In this document: in pieces, positions 43,669-53,936 of the stretch | How positions within the stretch are numbered: position 1 is the stretch's first letter | Layout: every line of letters starts with the position of its first letter | Assembly (NCBI RefSeq): GCF_012910955.1 | Contig: NZ_WTVQ01000022.1 | Location: 1 to 64,000, forward strand | Length of the DNA: 64,000 nucleotides | Reading direction: 5' to 3' | From: Aromatoleum diolicum | GTDB lineage: Bacteria; Pseudomonadota; Gammaproteobacteria; Burkholderiales; Rhodocyclaceae | Notes under the pieces: generated by a model | Databases searched by the model: none | What the model saw: the letters and a program-made list of their open reading frames with translations, nothing else | What the model was told of the DNA's origin: nothing | Made by a program: the position numbers and the translations under genes

Positions 43669-43721
43669 GTTAGTGCCGCGTCTCGGGCAAGCGCCTGGAA
43701 CGCGGCATCGTCAAACGCAAA

Positions 43722-43752
43722 AAAACGGGGCCGGAAATTCCGGCCCCGTTTT
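43722..43752 (+). terminator. Intrinsic terminator after the multiheme cytochrome gene
   Basis: AAAACGGGGCCGGAA pairs with TTCCGGCCCCGTTTT across a one-base loop centre. It lies 53 bp after the stop and can work in both directions between convergent genes. Confidence 0.85.
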
Positions 43753-43911
43753 GTCATGACGCGTCTGCGCAACGGTAGCGGTGACGCGCTACGCCGGTCG
43801 GTGCATCAGGCGGAGGTGCTTGCTGTAATGACCAGCACCGGCCGCCCTGTGCAGGGGGCCGGCGCTTTGTGTTTCCACCCGAATCATTGCACGGGTGGCA
43901 TGGCGAGCTGC

Positions 43912-44637
43912 TTACTCGTCCATCACTGCTGACGTGTACACTTCCTGCACGTCGTCGAGCGATTCGAGCGCGTCGAGCAGTTTCTGCATCTTCAGCGCGT
44001 CATCGCCCGAGAGTTCGGTTTCGTTCTGCGGCTTCATCGACACTTCGCCGAATTCGGGCTTGAAGCCGGCCTTTTCGAGCGTTTCCTTGACCGTGGTGTA
44101 CTCGTAGGGCGCGGTGATGACCTCGATCGAGCCGTCGTCGTTGGTGAGCACGTCCTCGGCGCCCGCTTCGAGCGCGGCTTCCATCAGTGCGTCCTCGCTC
44201 GTGCCGGGCGCAAACAGCATCTGGCCACAGTGCTTGAACTGGAAGGCGACGCAGCCGTCGGTGCCCATGTTGCCGCCGTATTTCGAGAACGCGTGACGCA
44301 CGTCGGCAACGGTCCGCGTCTTGTTGTCGGTCAGGCAATCGACCATCACCGCCGCGCCGGCGATGCCGTAGCCTTCGTAGCGCGCTTCCTCGTAGCTCAC
44401 GCCGTCGAGTTCGCCGGTGCCGCGTTTGATCGCGCGGTCGATATTCTCACCGGGCATGTTCTCGGCCTTGGCCTTGTCGACCGCCAGGCGCAGGCGCGGG
44501 TTGAAGTTAGGATCGCCCCCGCCCATGCGCGCGGCGACGGTGATCTCCTTGATCAGTTTGGTGAAAACCTTGCCCCGCTTGGCGTCTTGACGACCCTTGC
44601 GGTGCTGGATGTTGGCCCACTTTGAATGACCCGCCAT
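43912..44637 (-). CDS. yebC: YebC/PmpR family transcriptional or translational regulator
   Basis: The 241-residue protein has the full YebC signature: [18 protein letters not shown] at the N-terminus, [34 protein letters not shown], and an acidic C-terminus. Members regulate transcription or relieve ribosome stalling. The upstream in-frame extension to 44910 is not protein-like; ATG 44635-44637 is the family start. In many genomes yebC precedes ruvC, but here they are about 19 kb apart. Confidence 0.95.
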   Translation of the reverse strand: MAGHSKWANIQHRKGRQDAKRGKVFTKLIKEITVAARMGGGDPNFNPRLRLAVDKAKAENMPGENIDRAIKRGTGELDGVSYEEARYEGYGIAGAAVMVDCLTDNKTRTVADVRHAFSKYGGNMGTDGCVAFQFKHCGQMLFAPGTSEDALMEAALEAGAEDVLTNDDGSIEVITAPYEYTTVKETLEKAGFKPEFGEVSMKPQNETELSGDDALKMQKLLDALESLDDVQEVYTSAVMDE

Positions 44638-44885
44638 AAAATCCTCGATCCTGCCGGTAAGCGATGGAAAAAACGGCGCCATTATACAGTCGAGCGCTCG
44701 TCCTGATCCGCGCCGCTCGTGCGCGGTGTCTGGTAGATTATTGTCATTATTCGGCAATCCGCGCGTCCGGCGACATGGGCGACGACCATTGCGTGAGCAT
44801 GCGTGACTTCCGCTCCCCGCGCTGATCGCCGGTGATTTGCGACTGCTAAACTGACTCACGAACCTATTCTTTCGAGGCATTCCCC
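44638..44885. other. Divergent region between yebC and the DUF853 gene
   Basis: About 250 bp with no gene, RNA or clear hairpin. Each flanking gene must have its promoter here, but I cannot point to convincing hexamers. Confidence 0.4.
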
Positions 44886-46406
44886 ATGGTCGAGCCGCTG
44901 CTGATAGCAAAGAACGCCAACAAGGACATCCAGCTCCTGCCCCGTCTCGCCAACCGCCACGGGCTGATTACCGGTGCGACCGGCACCGGCAAGACGGTGA
45001 CGCTGCAGAAAATGGCCGAAGCCTTCGCCGGTATCGGTGTGCCGGTGTTCATGGCCGACGTGAAGGGCGATCTGTCCGGCATCGGTGCGGCCGGCGTCGC
45101 ATCGGACAAGCTGATGCAGCGCCTTGCGGCGCTGGGGATCACCGAATACACGCCGTGTGCAAATCCGGTGGTGTTCTGGGACGTGTTCGGCGAGTCCGGC
45201 CATCCGGTGCGCGCGACGATCTCGGACATGGGGCCGCTGTTGCTGTCGCGTCTGCTGAATCTCAACGACACCCAGGCCGGTGTGCTGCAACTGGTATTCA
45301 AGATCGCCGACGACAACGGAATGCTGCTGCTCGATCTCAAGGATCTGCGCGCAATGATCCAGCATGTGGGCGACAACGCGAAGACATTCACCACCGAGTA
45401 CGGCAACGTCTCGGCGGCCTCGATCGGTGCGATCCAGCGCGGCCTGCTGGCGCTGGAACAGGAGGGCGGTGACCAATTTTTCGGCGAGCCGATGCTCGAT
45501 CTCGCCGACCTGATGCAGACCGATGCCGACGGCCGTGGCGTCATCAACGTCCTTGCCGCGGACAAGCTGTATCACTCGCCCAAGCTGTATTCGACTTTCC
45601 TGTTGTGGATGCTGGCAGAACTGTTCGAGCAGTTGCCTGAAGTCGGCGACATGGACAAGCCCAAACTGGTGTTCTTCTTCGATGAGGCACACCTGCTGTT
45701 CAGCGACGCGCCGAAGGCGCTGGTCGAGAAGGTCGAGCAGGTGGTGCGCCTGATCCGCTCCAAGGGGGTCGGCGTGTATTTCGTGACTCAGAATCCGCTC
45801 GACGTGCCCGAAACCGTGCTCGGCCAGCTTGGCAACCGCGTGCAGCATGCGCTGCGCGCGTTCACGCCGCGCGACCAGAAGGCGGTGAAGACGGCGGCCG
45901 ACACAATGCGCGCGAACCCGGCTTTCGATGCCGTGGCGGCGATCACCGAACTTGGCGTTGGCGAAGCGCTGGTGTCCTTCCTCGATGAAAAAGGCCGACC
46001 GGAAGTCGTTGAGCGCGCCTTCGTGATCGCGCCGGGCTCGCGCCTCGGGCCGCTGACGGCCGACGAACGCAACCAGGCGATCCGCAACTCGGTGGTATAC
46101 GGCCATTACGAAAAGCTCCTGGACCGGGAGTCCGCCTACGAGAAGCTGCGTGCCCAGGCCGGCGCGGCAAGCGAGGCTGGGCCGCAGGCCGGCGATGCGC
46201 CCGCAGGGGGAGTGGCGGGCGGCGGCATCATGGGCGGCATGGGCGACATCCTGTTCGGTTCGACCGGACCGCGCGGTGGCCAGCGCGACGGACTGGTCGA
46301 GATCGCGGCGAAAACGGTCGCGCGCACCATCGGCAGTTCGGTGGGCCGGCAGATCGTGCGCGGCCTGCTCGGCTCGCTGCTGGGAGGGAGCAGCCGCCGG
46401 CGCTGA
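44886..46406 (+). CDS. HerA-type ATPase, DUF853 (YjgR) family
   Basis: The 506-residue protein has Walker A GATGTGKT (residues 30-37), ADVKGDLSG, Walker [13 protein letters not shown], and [29 protein letters not shown], as in DUF853 relatives of the HerA/FtsK DNA translocases. The C-terminus is Gly/Arg-rich with [14 protein letters not shown]. Molecular role is not established. It is followed 13 bp later by a DMT transporter gene. Confidence 0.88.
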   Translation: MVEPLLIAKNANKDIQLLPRLANRHGLITGATGTGKTVTLQKMAEAFAGIGVPVFMADVKGDLSGIGAAGVASDKLMQRLAALGITEYTPCANPVVFWDVFGESGHPVRATISDMGPLLLSRLLNLNDTQAGVLQLVFKIADDNGMLLLDLKDLRAMIQHVGDNAKTFTTEYGNVSAASIGAIQRGLLALEQEGGDQFFGEPMLDLADLMQTDADGRGVINVLAADKLYHSPKLYSTFLLWMLAELFEQLPEVGDMDKPKLVFFFDEAHLLFSDAPKALVEKVEQVVRLIRSKGVGVYFVTQNPLDVPETVLGQLGNRVQHALRAFTPRDQKAVKTAADTMRANPAFDAVAAITELGVGEALVSFLDEKGRPEVVERAFVIAPGSRLGPLTADERNQAIRNSVVYGHYEKLLDRESAYEKLRAQAGAASEAGPQAGDAPAGGVAGGGIMGGMGDILFGSTGPRGGQRDGLVEIAAKTVARTIGSSVGRQIVRGLLGSLLGGSSRRR

Positions 46407-46419
46407 CCAGGCATTCCCC

Positions 46420-47313
46420 ATGGCCCTTGCGGCAAACGGCATCGGCCTGCTTTTCGCCACGCTCGGGGCCATCGGGTTCTCGTTCAAGGCGATTCTCGTC
46501 AAACTCGCCTACCAGTACGGCGTGGACGCCGAGACTTTGCTGGCGCTGCGCATGGGCCTGTCGCTGCCCTTCTTCATCGTGATGGGCGTCGTCGCCGACC
46601 GGCGGGCAAAGCATCGCCTGGGGGCGGGCGACTGGGTGTGGATGATCGGGCTCGGCTTCTCCGGCTACTACCTCGCGAGCTATCTCGACTTTCTCGGGCT
46701 GCGCTACATCACCGCGGCGCTTGAGCGATTGATCCTGTTCCTGTACCCGACGATCGTGATCCTGCTGTCGGCGTTTTTCCTCGCGAAGCCGATCGGTCGG
46801 CGCACGGTGATGGCGCTGGCGCTGTGCTACAGCGGCATCGGCCTCGCGGTCGGGCACGACCTGCGTGTCGCCGGCGAAGCACGCGATGTGCTGCTCGGCT
46901 GTGCGCTGGTGTTCGGCAGTGCGCTGTCGTATGCGCTGTATCTGATGGGCAACGGCGAAGTGGTCGGACGGCTTGGCGCGATGCGTGTGACCGCGTTCGC
47001 GACGACTGTCGCGTGCGTGCTGTGCATCGGCCAGTTTCTCGTCCTGCGGCCCGTTGCGGCGCTCGCTCTGCCGTGGCAGGTGTATGCGCTCGGGTTCGCG
47101 ATGGCGGTTTTTTCGACTGTTGCGCCGGTGTGGCTGGTGTCGGAGGCGATTCGCCGTCTGGGTGCCGGGCCTGTGTCGCTGACGGGCACACTCGGGCCGG
47201 TGGTGACGATATTCCTCGGCTGGCTGCTGCTCGACGAGGCGATCGGCGCGGGGCAGCTCGGTGGCGCGGCACTGGTCATTGCCGGGGTGCTGGTGATGGC
47301 GCGGCGCGCCTGA
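46420..47313 (+). CDS. DMT-superfamily (EamA) transporter
   Basis: The 297-residue protein has ten helices in two EamA halves (IGFSFKAILVKLAYQYG and GPVVTIFLGWLLLDE). Substrate unknown. Its ATG is 13 bp downstream of the DUF853 stop, so the two are probably cotranscribed. It is only distantly similar to the EamA protein at 35.5 kb. Confidence 0.85.
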   Translation: MALAANGIGLLFATLGAIGFSFKAILVKLAYQYGVDAETLLALRMGLSLPFFIVMGVVADRRAKHRLGAGDWVWMIGLGFSGYYLASYLDFLGLRYITAALERLILFLYPTIVILLSAFFLAKPIGRRTVMALALCYSGIGLAVGHDLRVAGEARDVLLGCALVFGSALSYALYLMGNGEVVGRLGAMRVTAFATTVACVLCIGQFLVLRPVAALALPWQVYALGFAMAVFSTVAPVWLVSEAIRRLGAGPVSLTGTLGPVVTIFLGWLLLDEAIGAGQLGGAALVIAGVLVMARRA

Positions 47314-47387
47314 TTGCCCGGCTCGCGGCACTCGCGCCGGTCGACGGCTGTCCAATCTCGCACGATCAGCTGCGCGGGAGCCTTGTC

Positions 47388-47684
47388 ATGACGCCACAGT
47401 CCGTCGAATCCCTGATTGCCGAGATCGAGGCCGAAGACCGGATCGATTTCGGTGACCTCGCCATCGGCGAGGACGAAGCCCGCAGCCTGATGGCGCGGCA
47501 TTTCTGCGATATCGACCGCCAGCTCGCCGAGCACGGCATGAGCACTGAGGCGCGGCTGGAGGTGATGGCTGCGATCGCGGCGCACACGATGGTCGAGAAT
47601 CTTGTCCTGCATCTCGGCCGCCTGCGCAGCGCCGCCGGCAAACAGGACTTTCATGCCTGGATGCGACGTCACGGCATGGTTTAG
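47388..47684 (+). CDS. Small protein of unknown function
   Basis: The 98-residue protein is helical and charged, with SLIAEIEAEDRIDFGDL near the N-terminus and a tail of mixed basic residues. There is no membrane segment or recognised motif. ATG 47388 is preceded by GGGAG. It follows the DMT gene and converges on the DUF2182 gene. Confidence 0.55.
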   Translation: MTPQSVESLIAEIEAEDRIDFGDLAIGEDEARSLMARHFCDIDRQLAEHGMSTEARLEVMAAIAAHTMVENLVLHLGRLRSAAGKQDFHAWMRRHGMV

Positions 47685-47711
47685 GGAGCGGTGGGGCGCG
47701 GCGCGAGCTGC

Positions 47712-48518
47712 TTATTGCCAGGTCCACGCGTGATTGAGTGCAATCGCCGCCGCCCAGACAAGCAGCGCGACCCCCAGCGGGGTGCTCAGCCGGCGTCCCC
47801 AGCTTACGTTCTTCTCGATCGCCATGACGGTCCCCAGCGCGAGCATCCAGCCGACGCTGCCGGTACCGACTGCGAACATCAGCAGCATCAGCGCCCAGCA
47901 GCAACCGATGCAGAACAGGCCGTGGTGCGCCCCGATCGCCAGCGACTGGACGGCCGCATTGCCGCCGCGCCAGTGCTGGATGACGAAACCGACCGGGGCG
48001 CGGCAGCGGTCGAGACAGCGATACTTGAGTTTGGAGAACTGAAAGGCGCCGGCGAGCAACAACGGCCCGGCCCCGAAAATCCAGGGATTTTCCTGCAGCC
48101 AGCGCACGTGCTCGAAGGCTTCGTGCAGCCCGAGATCGAAAAGGTGCGCCGCGATGCCGAATGCGAGCCAGACGCCGAGGTAGCTCGCGATCACCAGCGC
48201 AAGGAGGTGATGACGATCCTCCCGTCGGGCCGTCATGCGGCGGAACGCGTCGAGCAGTGGCAGGGTCGTCGGCAGCATCATCGCGGTGGTCATCAGCAGC
48301 CAGCCGGCGATATAGAGCGCAGCCTGCGTCAACACCGAGACGGATTGCGGGTCGTGCCCGAAGCCGCCCAGTTCGGCATGGTTCAGGTAGCGCCCGTAAG
48401 GCGAACGCTCCCACAGCCACAACGCAATCCACGCAAACACGAGCAGCCCGCCGAACACCACGTTGAACGTGTGACGGCGGGAGATGGGCGGCAGCGGCGC
48501 TTCCGCTGGCATTGGCAT
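47712..48518 (-). CDS. DUF2182 integral membrane protein
   Basis: The 268-residue protein has about seven helices. Conserved DUF2182 segments are WLLMTTAMMLPTTLPLL, CLDRCRAPVGF, HHGLFCIGCCWALMLLM and MAIEKN. The Met- and Cys-rich helices suggest metal, perhaps copper, handling. It lies 90 bp downstream of the DUF1326 gene in the same direction; this pairing recurs across bacteria, so they probably act together. Confidence 0.85.
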   Translation of the reverse strand: MPMPAEAPLPPISRRHTFNVVFGGLLVFAWIALWLWERSPYGRYLNHAELGGFGHDPQSVSVLTQAALYIAGWLLMTTAMMLPTTLPLLDAFRRMTARREDRHHLLALVIASYLGVWLAFGIAAHLFDLGLHEAFEHVRWLQENPWIFGAGPLLLAGAFQFSKLKYRCLDRCRAPVGFVIQHWRGGNAAVQSLAIGAHHGLFCIGCCWALMLLMFAVGTGSVGWMLALGTVMAIEKNVSWGRRLSTPLGVALLVWAAAIALNHAWTWQ

Positions 48519-48608
48519 GTGCTCTGGCCTGCCGGACCCGTACCGCCGACTCGTTCCCGGCGCGGAGGCCGATTCACGCCGGGAGCGAGCGACGGTACGC
48601 CGGCGGAC

Positions 48609-49211
48609 TCAGCCTTCGAAAACGAAACTGCCCTGGACCGAGTTGTATCCCTGCAGATCGACGTTGATGCCCAGCGCATCGGATTTTGCCCAATACCGTG
48701 GCGCGCGTCCGATATAGGCCGGCGAGCCCGGAATCGTGGAAAAGATCGTGTCGCTCATCACTGTCGGACGGCTGCCCGGTCCGCGGGCGCATTCAAGATC
48801 CGCTTCGACCTTGTCGCCGATGCGCAGCCGTCCCGACCCTTCCTGCACGTCGAACTGGATCTTGACCCGCTCGACACCGACGACCTCGCCGACCAACTGC
48901 GCCAGGTCGGCAACCGGCCCGCCGAGTTTGCCGGTGAATACCGACAACAGTGCGTCCTCCTGTGCCGGGCTGGCGCGTTCATCGACGAACGCGAGCGCGC
49001 GCCAGTTTCCTTTCAGGACGTTGCCTGGGATATGCGCGAGCATGCCGAAGGTGAGTCCCGACACATCGGTGCCGCCAACATCTCCCTTGTTGATGTGCCA
49101 CGCCAGCGTGCCGTCGCAGGTGCCGCCATCCGGATCGTCACCGATCCAGCACGGGCAGATGGCCTTGCAAGTGCAGACTTCCAGCAACTGGCCTTCGAGC
49201 CGGTAAGCCAT
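48609..49211 (-). CDS. DUF1326 Cys-rich protein
   Basis: The 200-residue protein opens with the DUF1326 pattern EVCTCKAICPCWIGDDPDGGTCDG, five closely spaced cysteines likely to bind metal. The rest is a beta-rich domain, and no signal peptide is visible. It heads a two-gene unit with DUF2182, behind a strong promoter overlapped by an operator-like dyad. Function is not established for the family. Confidence 0.85.
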   Translation of the reverse strand: MAYRLEGQLLEVCTCKAICPCWIGDDPDGGTCDGTLAWHINKGDVGGTDVSGLTFGMLAHIPGNVLKGNWRALAFVDERASPAQEDALLSVFTGKLGGPVADLAQLVGEVVGVERVKIQFDVQEGSGRLRIGDKVEADLECARGPGSRPTVMSDTIFSTIPGSPAYIGRAPRYWAKSDALGINVDLQGYNSVQGSFVFEG

Positions 49212-49321
49212 GATTGTTCTCCGTGTGTGCGTCCGTAGACCAAGGAGCGGTCGTTTGCGACGGTCGCGTCGATCGCAACGGGGTCGGCGGAAGGGCAGAG
49301 GGCCGCTCACTCTTGAGGGGC

Positions 49322-49342
49322 AAGTGAGAGTGCGTCTCACTT
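49322..49342. promoter_or_regulatory. Operator-like dyad overlapping the DUF1326 transcription start
   Basis: AAGTGAGA-GTGCG-TCTCACTT is a perfect 8-bp dyad with a 5-bp centre. It lies just downstream of the -10 element on the minus strand, where a bound repressor (a TetR-type dimer would fit the length) would block initiation. Confidence 0.65.
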
Positions 49343-49347
49343 CTTCA

Positions 49348-49375
49348 TTTATAGCCGGGGACTCGATGCAGTCAA
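49348..49375 (-). promoter_or_regulatory. Sigma-70 promoter of the DUF1326-DUF2182 unit
   Basis: On the minus strand TTGACT (49375-49370) and TATAAA (49353-49348) are spaced by 16 bp. The predicted start near 49340 falls inside the dyad at 49322-49342. Confidence 0.65.
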
Positions 49376-49589
49376 CGGTCGTCGTGGACCACGATACGAA
49401 GCGGCGCAAGGCCGTGCTCGAAGCCCTGTTCGGCAATCTGCATATGGCGACACGCTGGTCACGGTGCAGGGCACTTTCGGTGAGCTTGCTGACGGAGTGA
49501 ACGGCCTGCAGGAAGCAGCACATCGCTCGACGCAATCCGCAAGCGAAAGCGCGGCCGCGATCGACCTGATTTCGCTCAACCTTGACCGC

Positions 49590-49634
49590 CTCGCTGCGAT
49601 CACGCCCGAACTCGTCCGGCGTGATCGCAGCGAG
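49590..49634 (-). terminator. Long perfect hairpin after metF
   Basis: Two 17-nt arms (49590-49606 and 49618-49634) are perfect complements with an 11-nt loop, 6 bp beyond the metF stop. There is no long T run, so termination may be assisted; the hairpin may also protect the 3' end. Confidence 0.65.
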
Positions 49635-49639
49635 TGCCG

Positions 49640-50473
49640 TCAGACCAGCTTGAGGCGCTCGCAGATCGCGGTGGTGAGCCCCGCCTGGTTCATGCTGTAG
49701 AAATGCAGGCCGGGCGCGCCGGCTGCGAGCAGGCGCTCACATAGCTCAGTGACGACATCGAGGCCGAAGGCGCGGATCGACTCCGCGTCGTCGCCAAAGG
49801 CCTCGAACTTCTTGCGCATCCAGCGCGGGATCTCGGCGCCGCAGGCATCCGAAAAACGCGCCAGTTTCGAAAAGCTCGCAATCGGCATGATGCCCGGCAC
49901 AATCGGAAGATCGACCCCCATCGCGCGGACTTCGTCGACGAAATGCAGGTAGGCGTCGAAGTTGTAGAAATATTGCGTGATCGCCGAGTCGGCACCGGCG
50001 TCGGCCTTGCGCTTGAATGCGAGCAGGTCGTCGCGCGGGGTTTTCGCCTGTGGGTGCCATTCCGGGTAGGCAGCGACCTCGATACGGAAGCGGTCGCCGG
50101 ATTCGCTGCGGATGAACTCCACAAGTTCGTTGGCGTAGCGGAATTCGCCCGCGTCGCCGACGCCCGACGGCAGATCGCCGCGCAGCGCGACGATGCGCTT
50201 GATGCCGGCGGCGGCGTATTCGCCGAGAATTTCGCGGATGCTGGCGCGGGTGGATCCCACACAGGACAGGTGTGGCGCGGCCTCGAAGCCGTCGGCGGCG
50301 ATCTCCTTCACCGTAGCAAAGGTGCGTTCGCGGGTGGAGCCGCCGGCGCCGTAGGTGACCGAGAAGAACGCCGGATTGAGCCGCGCGAGCTTGCCGCGCG
50401 TCGCGCGCAGCTTGTCGTCGCCCTCGGACGTCTGCGGCGGAAAGAATTCGATCGAAAGTTCAGGTTTCTGCAT
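49640..50473 (-). CDS. metF: 5,10-methylenetetrahydrofolate reductase
   Basis: The 277-residue TIM-barrel flavoenzyme reduces methylene-THF to methyl-THF for methionine synthesis. It shows the N-terminal SIEFFPPQT (catalytic Glu), FFSVTYGAGGST, HLSCVG, ALRGDLP, and ITQYFYNFD motifs of MetF. It lies 120 bp downstream of ahcY in the same direction, so it is probably also under the SAH riboswitch. Length is usual for bacterial MetF. Confidence 0.95.
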   Translation of the reverse strand: MQKPELSIEFFPPQTSEGDDKLRATRGKLARLNPAFFSVTYGAGGSTRERTFATVKEIAADGFEAAPHLSCVGSTRASIREILGEYAAAGIKRIVALRGDLPSGVGDAGEFRYANELVEFIRSESGDRFRIEVAAYPEWHPQAKTPRDDLLAFKRKADAGADSAITQYFYNFDAYLHFVDEVRAMGVDLPIVPGIMPIASFSKLARFSDACGAEIPRWMRKKFEAFGDDAESIRAFGLDVVTELCERLLAAGAPGLHFYSMNQAGLTTAICERLKLV

Positions 50474-50593
50474 GATGCATCCGGATGTCTGATTGCGCGT
50501 GAATGCGACGTCGCCTTCACGACGACGCGGGCTGCGCCGCGGCGCGCGCCCGGCCCGAGGGCCGGTGCGCGGCGGATTCAGCCCGGACCCTGA

Positions 50594-52033
<1,440 letters not shown>

Positions 52034-52087
52034 GTGAACTCCTGAACGTGTGGCCGGGAAGGGGTGCTGCGGGTGGGCTCACCTCGT

Positions 52088-52172
52088 CACCCCGTGCCCG
52101 GCACGGGTTAAGGTGAGCGCAGTTCCGGGAAGCCGAGCCTGGGACGAATGTCTCGCAGCGCTCCTCGGCAGT
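52088..52172 (-). ncRNA. SAH riboswitch upstream of ahcY
   Basis: Read on the minus strand, CCGAGGAGCGCTGCGA (from 52168), AGGCTCGG and GCGCTCACC occur in the order and spacing of the SAH aptamer, forming the CCGAG/CTCGG and GAGCGC/GCGCTC helices. They are followed by a 7-bp CCCGTGC/GCACGGG hairpin (52091-52107). It lies about 55 bp before the ahcY start. High SAH would turn expression on. Confidence 0.88.
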
Positions 52173-52177
52173 GCAGG

Positions 52178-52183
52178 ATTATA
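52178..52183 (-). promoter_or_regulatory. -10 element of the ahcY transcript
   Basis: A perfect TATAAT on the minus strand lies just upstream of the riboswitch, so transcription would begin at the first aptamer helix. The -35 region is weak. Confidence 0.55.
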
Positions 52184-52440
52184 GCCGCAGGCGGCGGCCG
52201 ATGCAGCATGCGCCCGCCGCAGGGGCGTCTTGTCGAGAGCTTCGCAAATGTAAGTGTTTAGTTTTTGGTTGCAACATGGGGTCATCCAGTCCACAGTGCG
52301 TGCAGCGAGTTTCAAGTAGCACAGTTGTTGTCTGGTCAGTATCTGTCGTTTCTGCAGTATTCCTCCGCGCACCACCCTGCCGTCTTGACCTTCGCCCTCA
52401 CCTCCAGGGCAAGTCCCTTATTTTTTAGGAAGCTCAAGAC
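52184..52440 (+). other. Divergent region with the long 5' leader of the cold-shock gene
   Basis: About 255 bp before the cold-shock gene contain pyrimidine-rich, AT-richer sequence and AGGAAG close to the ATG. Long structured leaders are usual for cspA-type mRNAs. I cannot define the promoter or the fold. Confidence 0.4.
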
Positions 52441-52647
52441 ATGGCAACAGGTACCGTGAAGTGGTTCAACGATTCCAAGGGCTTCGGATTCATCACGCCG
52501 GAAAGCGGCGGCGATGATCTTTTCGCTCATTTCTCCGCGATCCAGGGGCAGGGCTTCAAGACCCTGACCGAGGGGCAGCGCGTCAGCTTCGATGTGACCG
52601 CCGGCCAGAAAGGCCAGCAGGCATCGAACATCCGCCCGGCTGAGTAA
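52441..52647 (+). CDS. Cold-shock protein (CspA family)
   Basis: The 68-residue single OB-fold protein has both nucleic-acid binding motifs, KGFGFI (RNP1) and DLFAHF (RNP2), and the usual [11 protein letters not shown] start. It binds single-stranded RNA and acts as an RNA chaperone. It is followed by an intrinsic terminator at 52741. Which csp paralogue it is cannot be told from sequence alone. Confidence 0.95.
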   Translation: MATGTVKWFNDSKGFGFITPESGGDDLFAHFSAIQGQGFKTLTEGQRVSFDVTAGQKGQQASNIRPAE

Positions 52648-52740
52648 GCGCCGACTGGCGCGGCATGGCAGCGATGCCATGCCCCCGGTCCCAAGCGGAA
52701 CCGGGACGCTGGATTCCATCCAGATCGCCTCTTTACCGGA

Positions 52741-52770
52741 AAAGCCCGGCCTGCGCCGGGCTTTTTCTCT
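52741..52770 (+). terminator. Intrinsic terminator after the cold-shock gene
   Basis: AAAGCCCGGC-CTGC-GCCGGGCTTT followed by TTCTCT is a classic rho-independent terminator. It ends 28 bp before the likely infA start, so infA depends on readthrough or an internal promoter. Confidence 0.9.
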
Positions 52771-52785
52771 ATGTGCTTTCCCTCC

Positions 52786-52800
52786 GGAGATATCGTCATC
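52786..52800 (+). promoter_or_regulatory. Ribosome site that favours an AUC start for infA
   Basis: GGAG at 52786-52789 is followed, after 8 nt, by ATC at 52798-52800. This is the only good Shine-Dalgarno match in the region and points to a non-canonical start codon exactly where IF-1 homologues begin. Confidence 0.55.
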
Positions 52801-53058
52801 GCCAAGGAAGAAGTTATCGAAATGAGCGGGATGGTGGTCGAAGTGCTACCCGACGCCCGATTCCGCGTGACCCTCGACAATGGTCACAAGCTTGTCGCCT
52901 ATTCCGCCGGCAAGATGCGCAAGCACCACATCCGCATTCTGTGCGGCGACAAAGTTTCGCTGGAGCTTTCGCCCTACGATTTGAGCAAGGGACGCATCAC
53001 GTTCCGTCATATCGAGGGGCGCGGACCGGTCAGCCCCCAGCAACGCCGCCGTCGCTGA
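52798..53058 (+). CDS. infA: Translation initiation factor IF-1, apparent AUC start
   Basis: From codon 52798 the protein reads [11 protein letters not shown], then [43 protein letters not shown], which is clearly IF-1 with a basic C-terminal tail (86 residues). The homologous Met position is ATC, with GGAG 8 nt upstream. The nearest in-frame ATG upstream (52771) lacks a ribosome site, sits next to the terminator T run and would add MCFPSGDIV. The next ATG (52822) would delete conserved residues. If the AUC start is real, initiation would be unusual and possibly regulated, as for AUU in infC. Confidence 0.85.
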   Translation: MAKEEVIEMSGMVVEVLPDARFRVTLDNGHKLVAYSAGKMRKHHIRILCGDKVSLELSPYDLSKGRITFRHIEGRGPVSPQQRRRR

Positions 53059-53082
53059 GCACGGTGCGCTGACTTCCGACAA

Positions 53083-53739
53083 GTGCCCGGTTACGAAGTA
53101 AAACTCCAGCAGGTCGCCGTTGCCGGCGGTGCTGCTCTGGAAATACGCTCTCTGCTCGATCTGCTGCAATATGCAGACCCGCTCGGCGAGGCCGAGGCCG
53201 CGGGAATCTCCCCGGCCTGCTGGCCGCTGTTTGGCCAGGTCTGGCCGTCGGCGCAAAAACTGGCCGACCTGATGCAAGTCTGGGAACTCGGTTCGCGCCG
53301 TGTGCTCGAGATCGGCTGTGGTCTTGGGCTGGCGAGCATCGTGATCCATCGCCGTTGTGGCGATGTGACCGCCAGCGATTGCCATCCCCTGGCCGAGGCG
53401 TTCCTGAAAGCCAATTTCAGGCTCAATCAGCTATCGGATCTGAAATACTTGACCGGTAACTGGGAGCGCGAGAATCCTGCGTTGGGTGAGTTCGACCTGA
53501 TCATCGGCAGTGACGTCCTGTACGAACGCGCCCACCCCGACCAGTTGTCCGCCTTCCTTCACCTGCATGCGACGCCCGTGGCCGAAGTCCTCATCGTCGA
53601 TCCCAATCGCGGCAACCGCAGCGCCTTCAGCCGCTGCATGGCCGACCTGGGTTTCGCGCTGACCGAAACGGTGATCGATACGCCATTGCAGGATGGAAGT
53701 CCCTACCGGGGACGTTTGCTCCACTACCAGCGGCACTGA
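53083..53739 (+). CDS. Class I SAM-dependent methyltransferase (METTL21/Nnt1-like)
   Basis: The 218-residue protein has the SAM motif VLEIGCGLGLAS, the acidic TASDCHPLAEAFL (motif II) and DLIIGSDVLYE (post-motif), typical of the lysine methyltransferase-like Methyltransf_16 group. The substrate, probably a protein, is unknown. The start is GTG 53083, 24 bp after infA, suggesting cotranscription. Confidence 0.78.
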   Translation: MPGYEVKLQQVAVAGGAALEIRSLLDLLQYADPLGEAEAAGISPACWPLFGQVWPSAQKLADLMQVWELGSRRVLEIGCGLGLASIVIHRRCGDVTASDCHPLAEAFLKANFRLNQLSDLKYLTGNWERENPALGEFDLIIGSDVLYERAHPDQLSAFLHLHATPVAEVLIVDPNRGNRSAFSRCMADLGFALTETVIDTPLQDGSPYRGRLLHYQRH

Positions 53740-53936
53740 GCGCCCTTTTCGATCGGCGTGGCGCTGCGCCAATTGTCTGCGTCGTGATCGGACGATTCTT
53801 GTCCGGGAATAATTGACGATCATCCCGTGTTTAGGTTGGAATCGACCAGACGCTCGAAAGGCGGGGTCGTATTCGTGACGCGCAGTCATTTCGAGTGCGC
53901 GTCGATCGGTCTTCATTTCCCAAGACGAGGATTATC

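Larger units (their letters stand above)
49212..49639. other. Intergenic region upstream of the DUF1326 gene
   Basis: About 430 bp hold the DUF1326 promoter, a dyad and the metF terminator hairpin. On the plus strand, two overlapping frames around 49370-49640 give weakly protein-like peptides, which could be the remains of a broken gene. I do not call one. Confidence 0.5.

Noticed and set aside
43790-43880. GC-rich hairpins between the multiheme gene and yebC as a small RNA or tRNA
   Set aside because: The stems are imperfect, there is no tRNA cloverleaf or promoter, and the region already contains a good shared terminator.
49370-49640. A gene or frameshifted pseudogene on the plus strand between the DUF1326 gene and metF
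   Set aside because: Two overlapping frames give plausible helical peptides, but there is no ribosome site or recognisable domain, and the 3' part lies in the metF hairpin.
53813-53826. FNR-like site TTGACGATCATCCC upstream of the P460 gene
   Set aside because: Only 7 of the 10 consensus positions match and the right half-site is poor.
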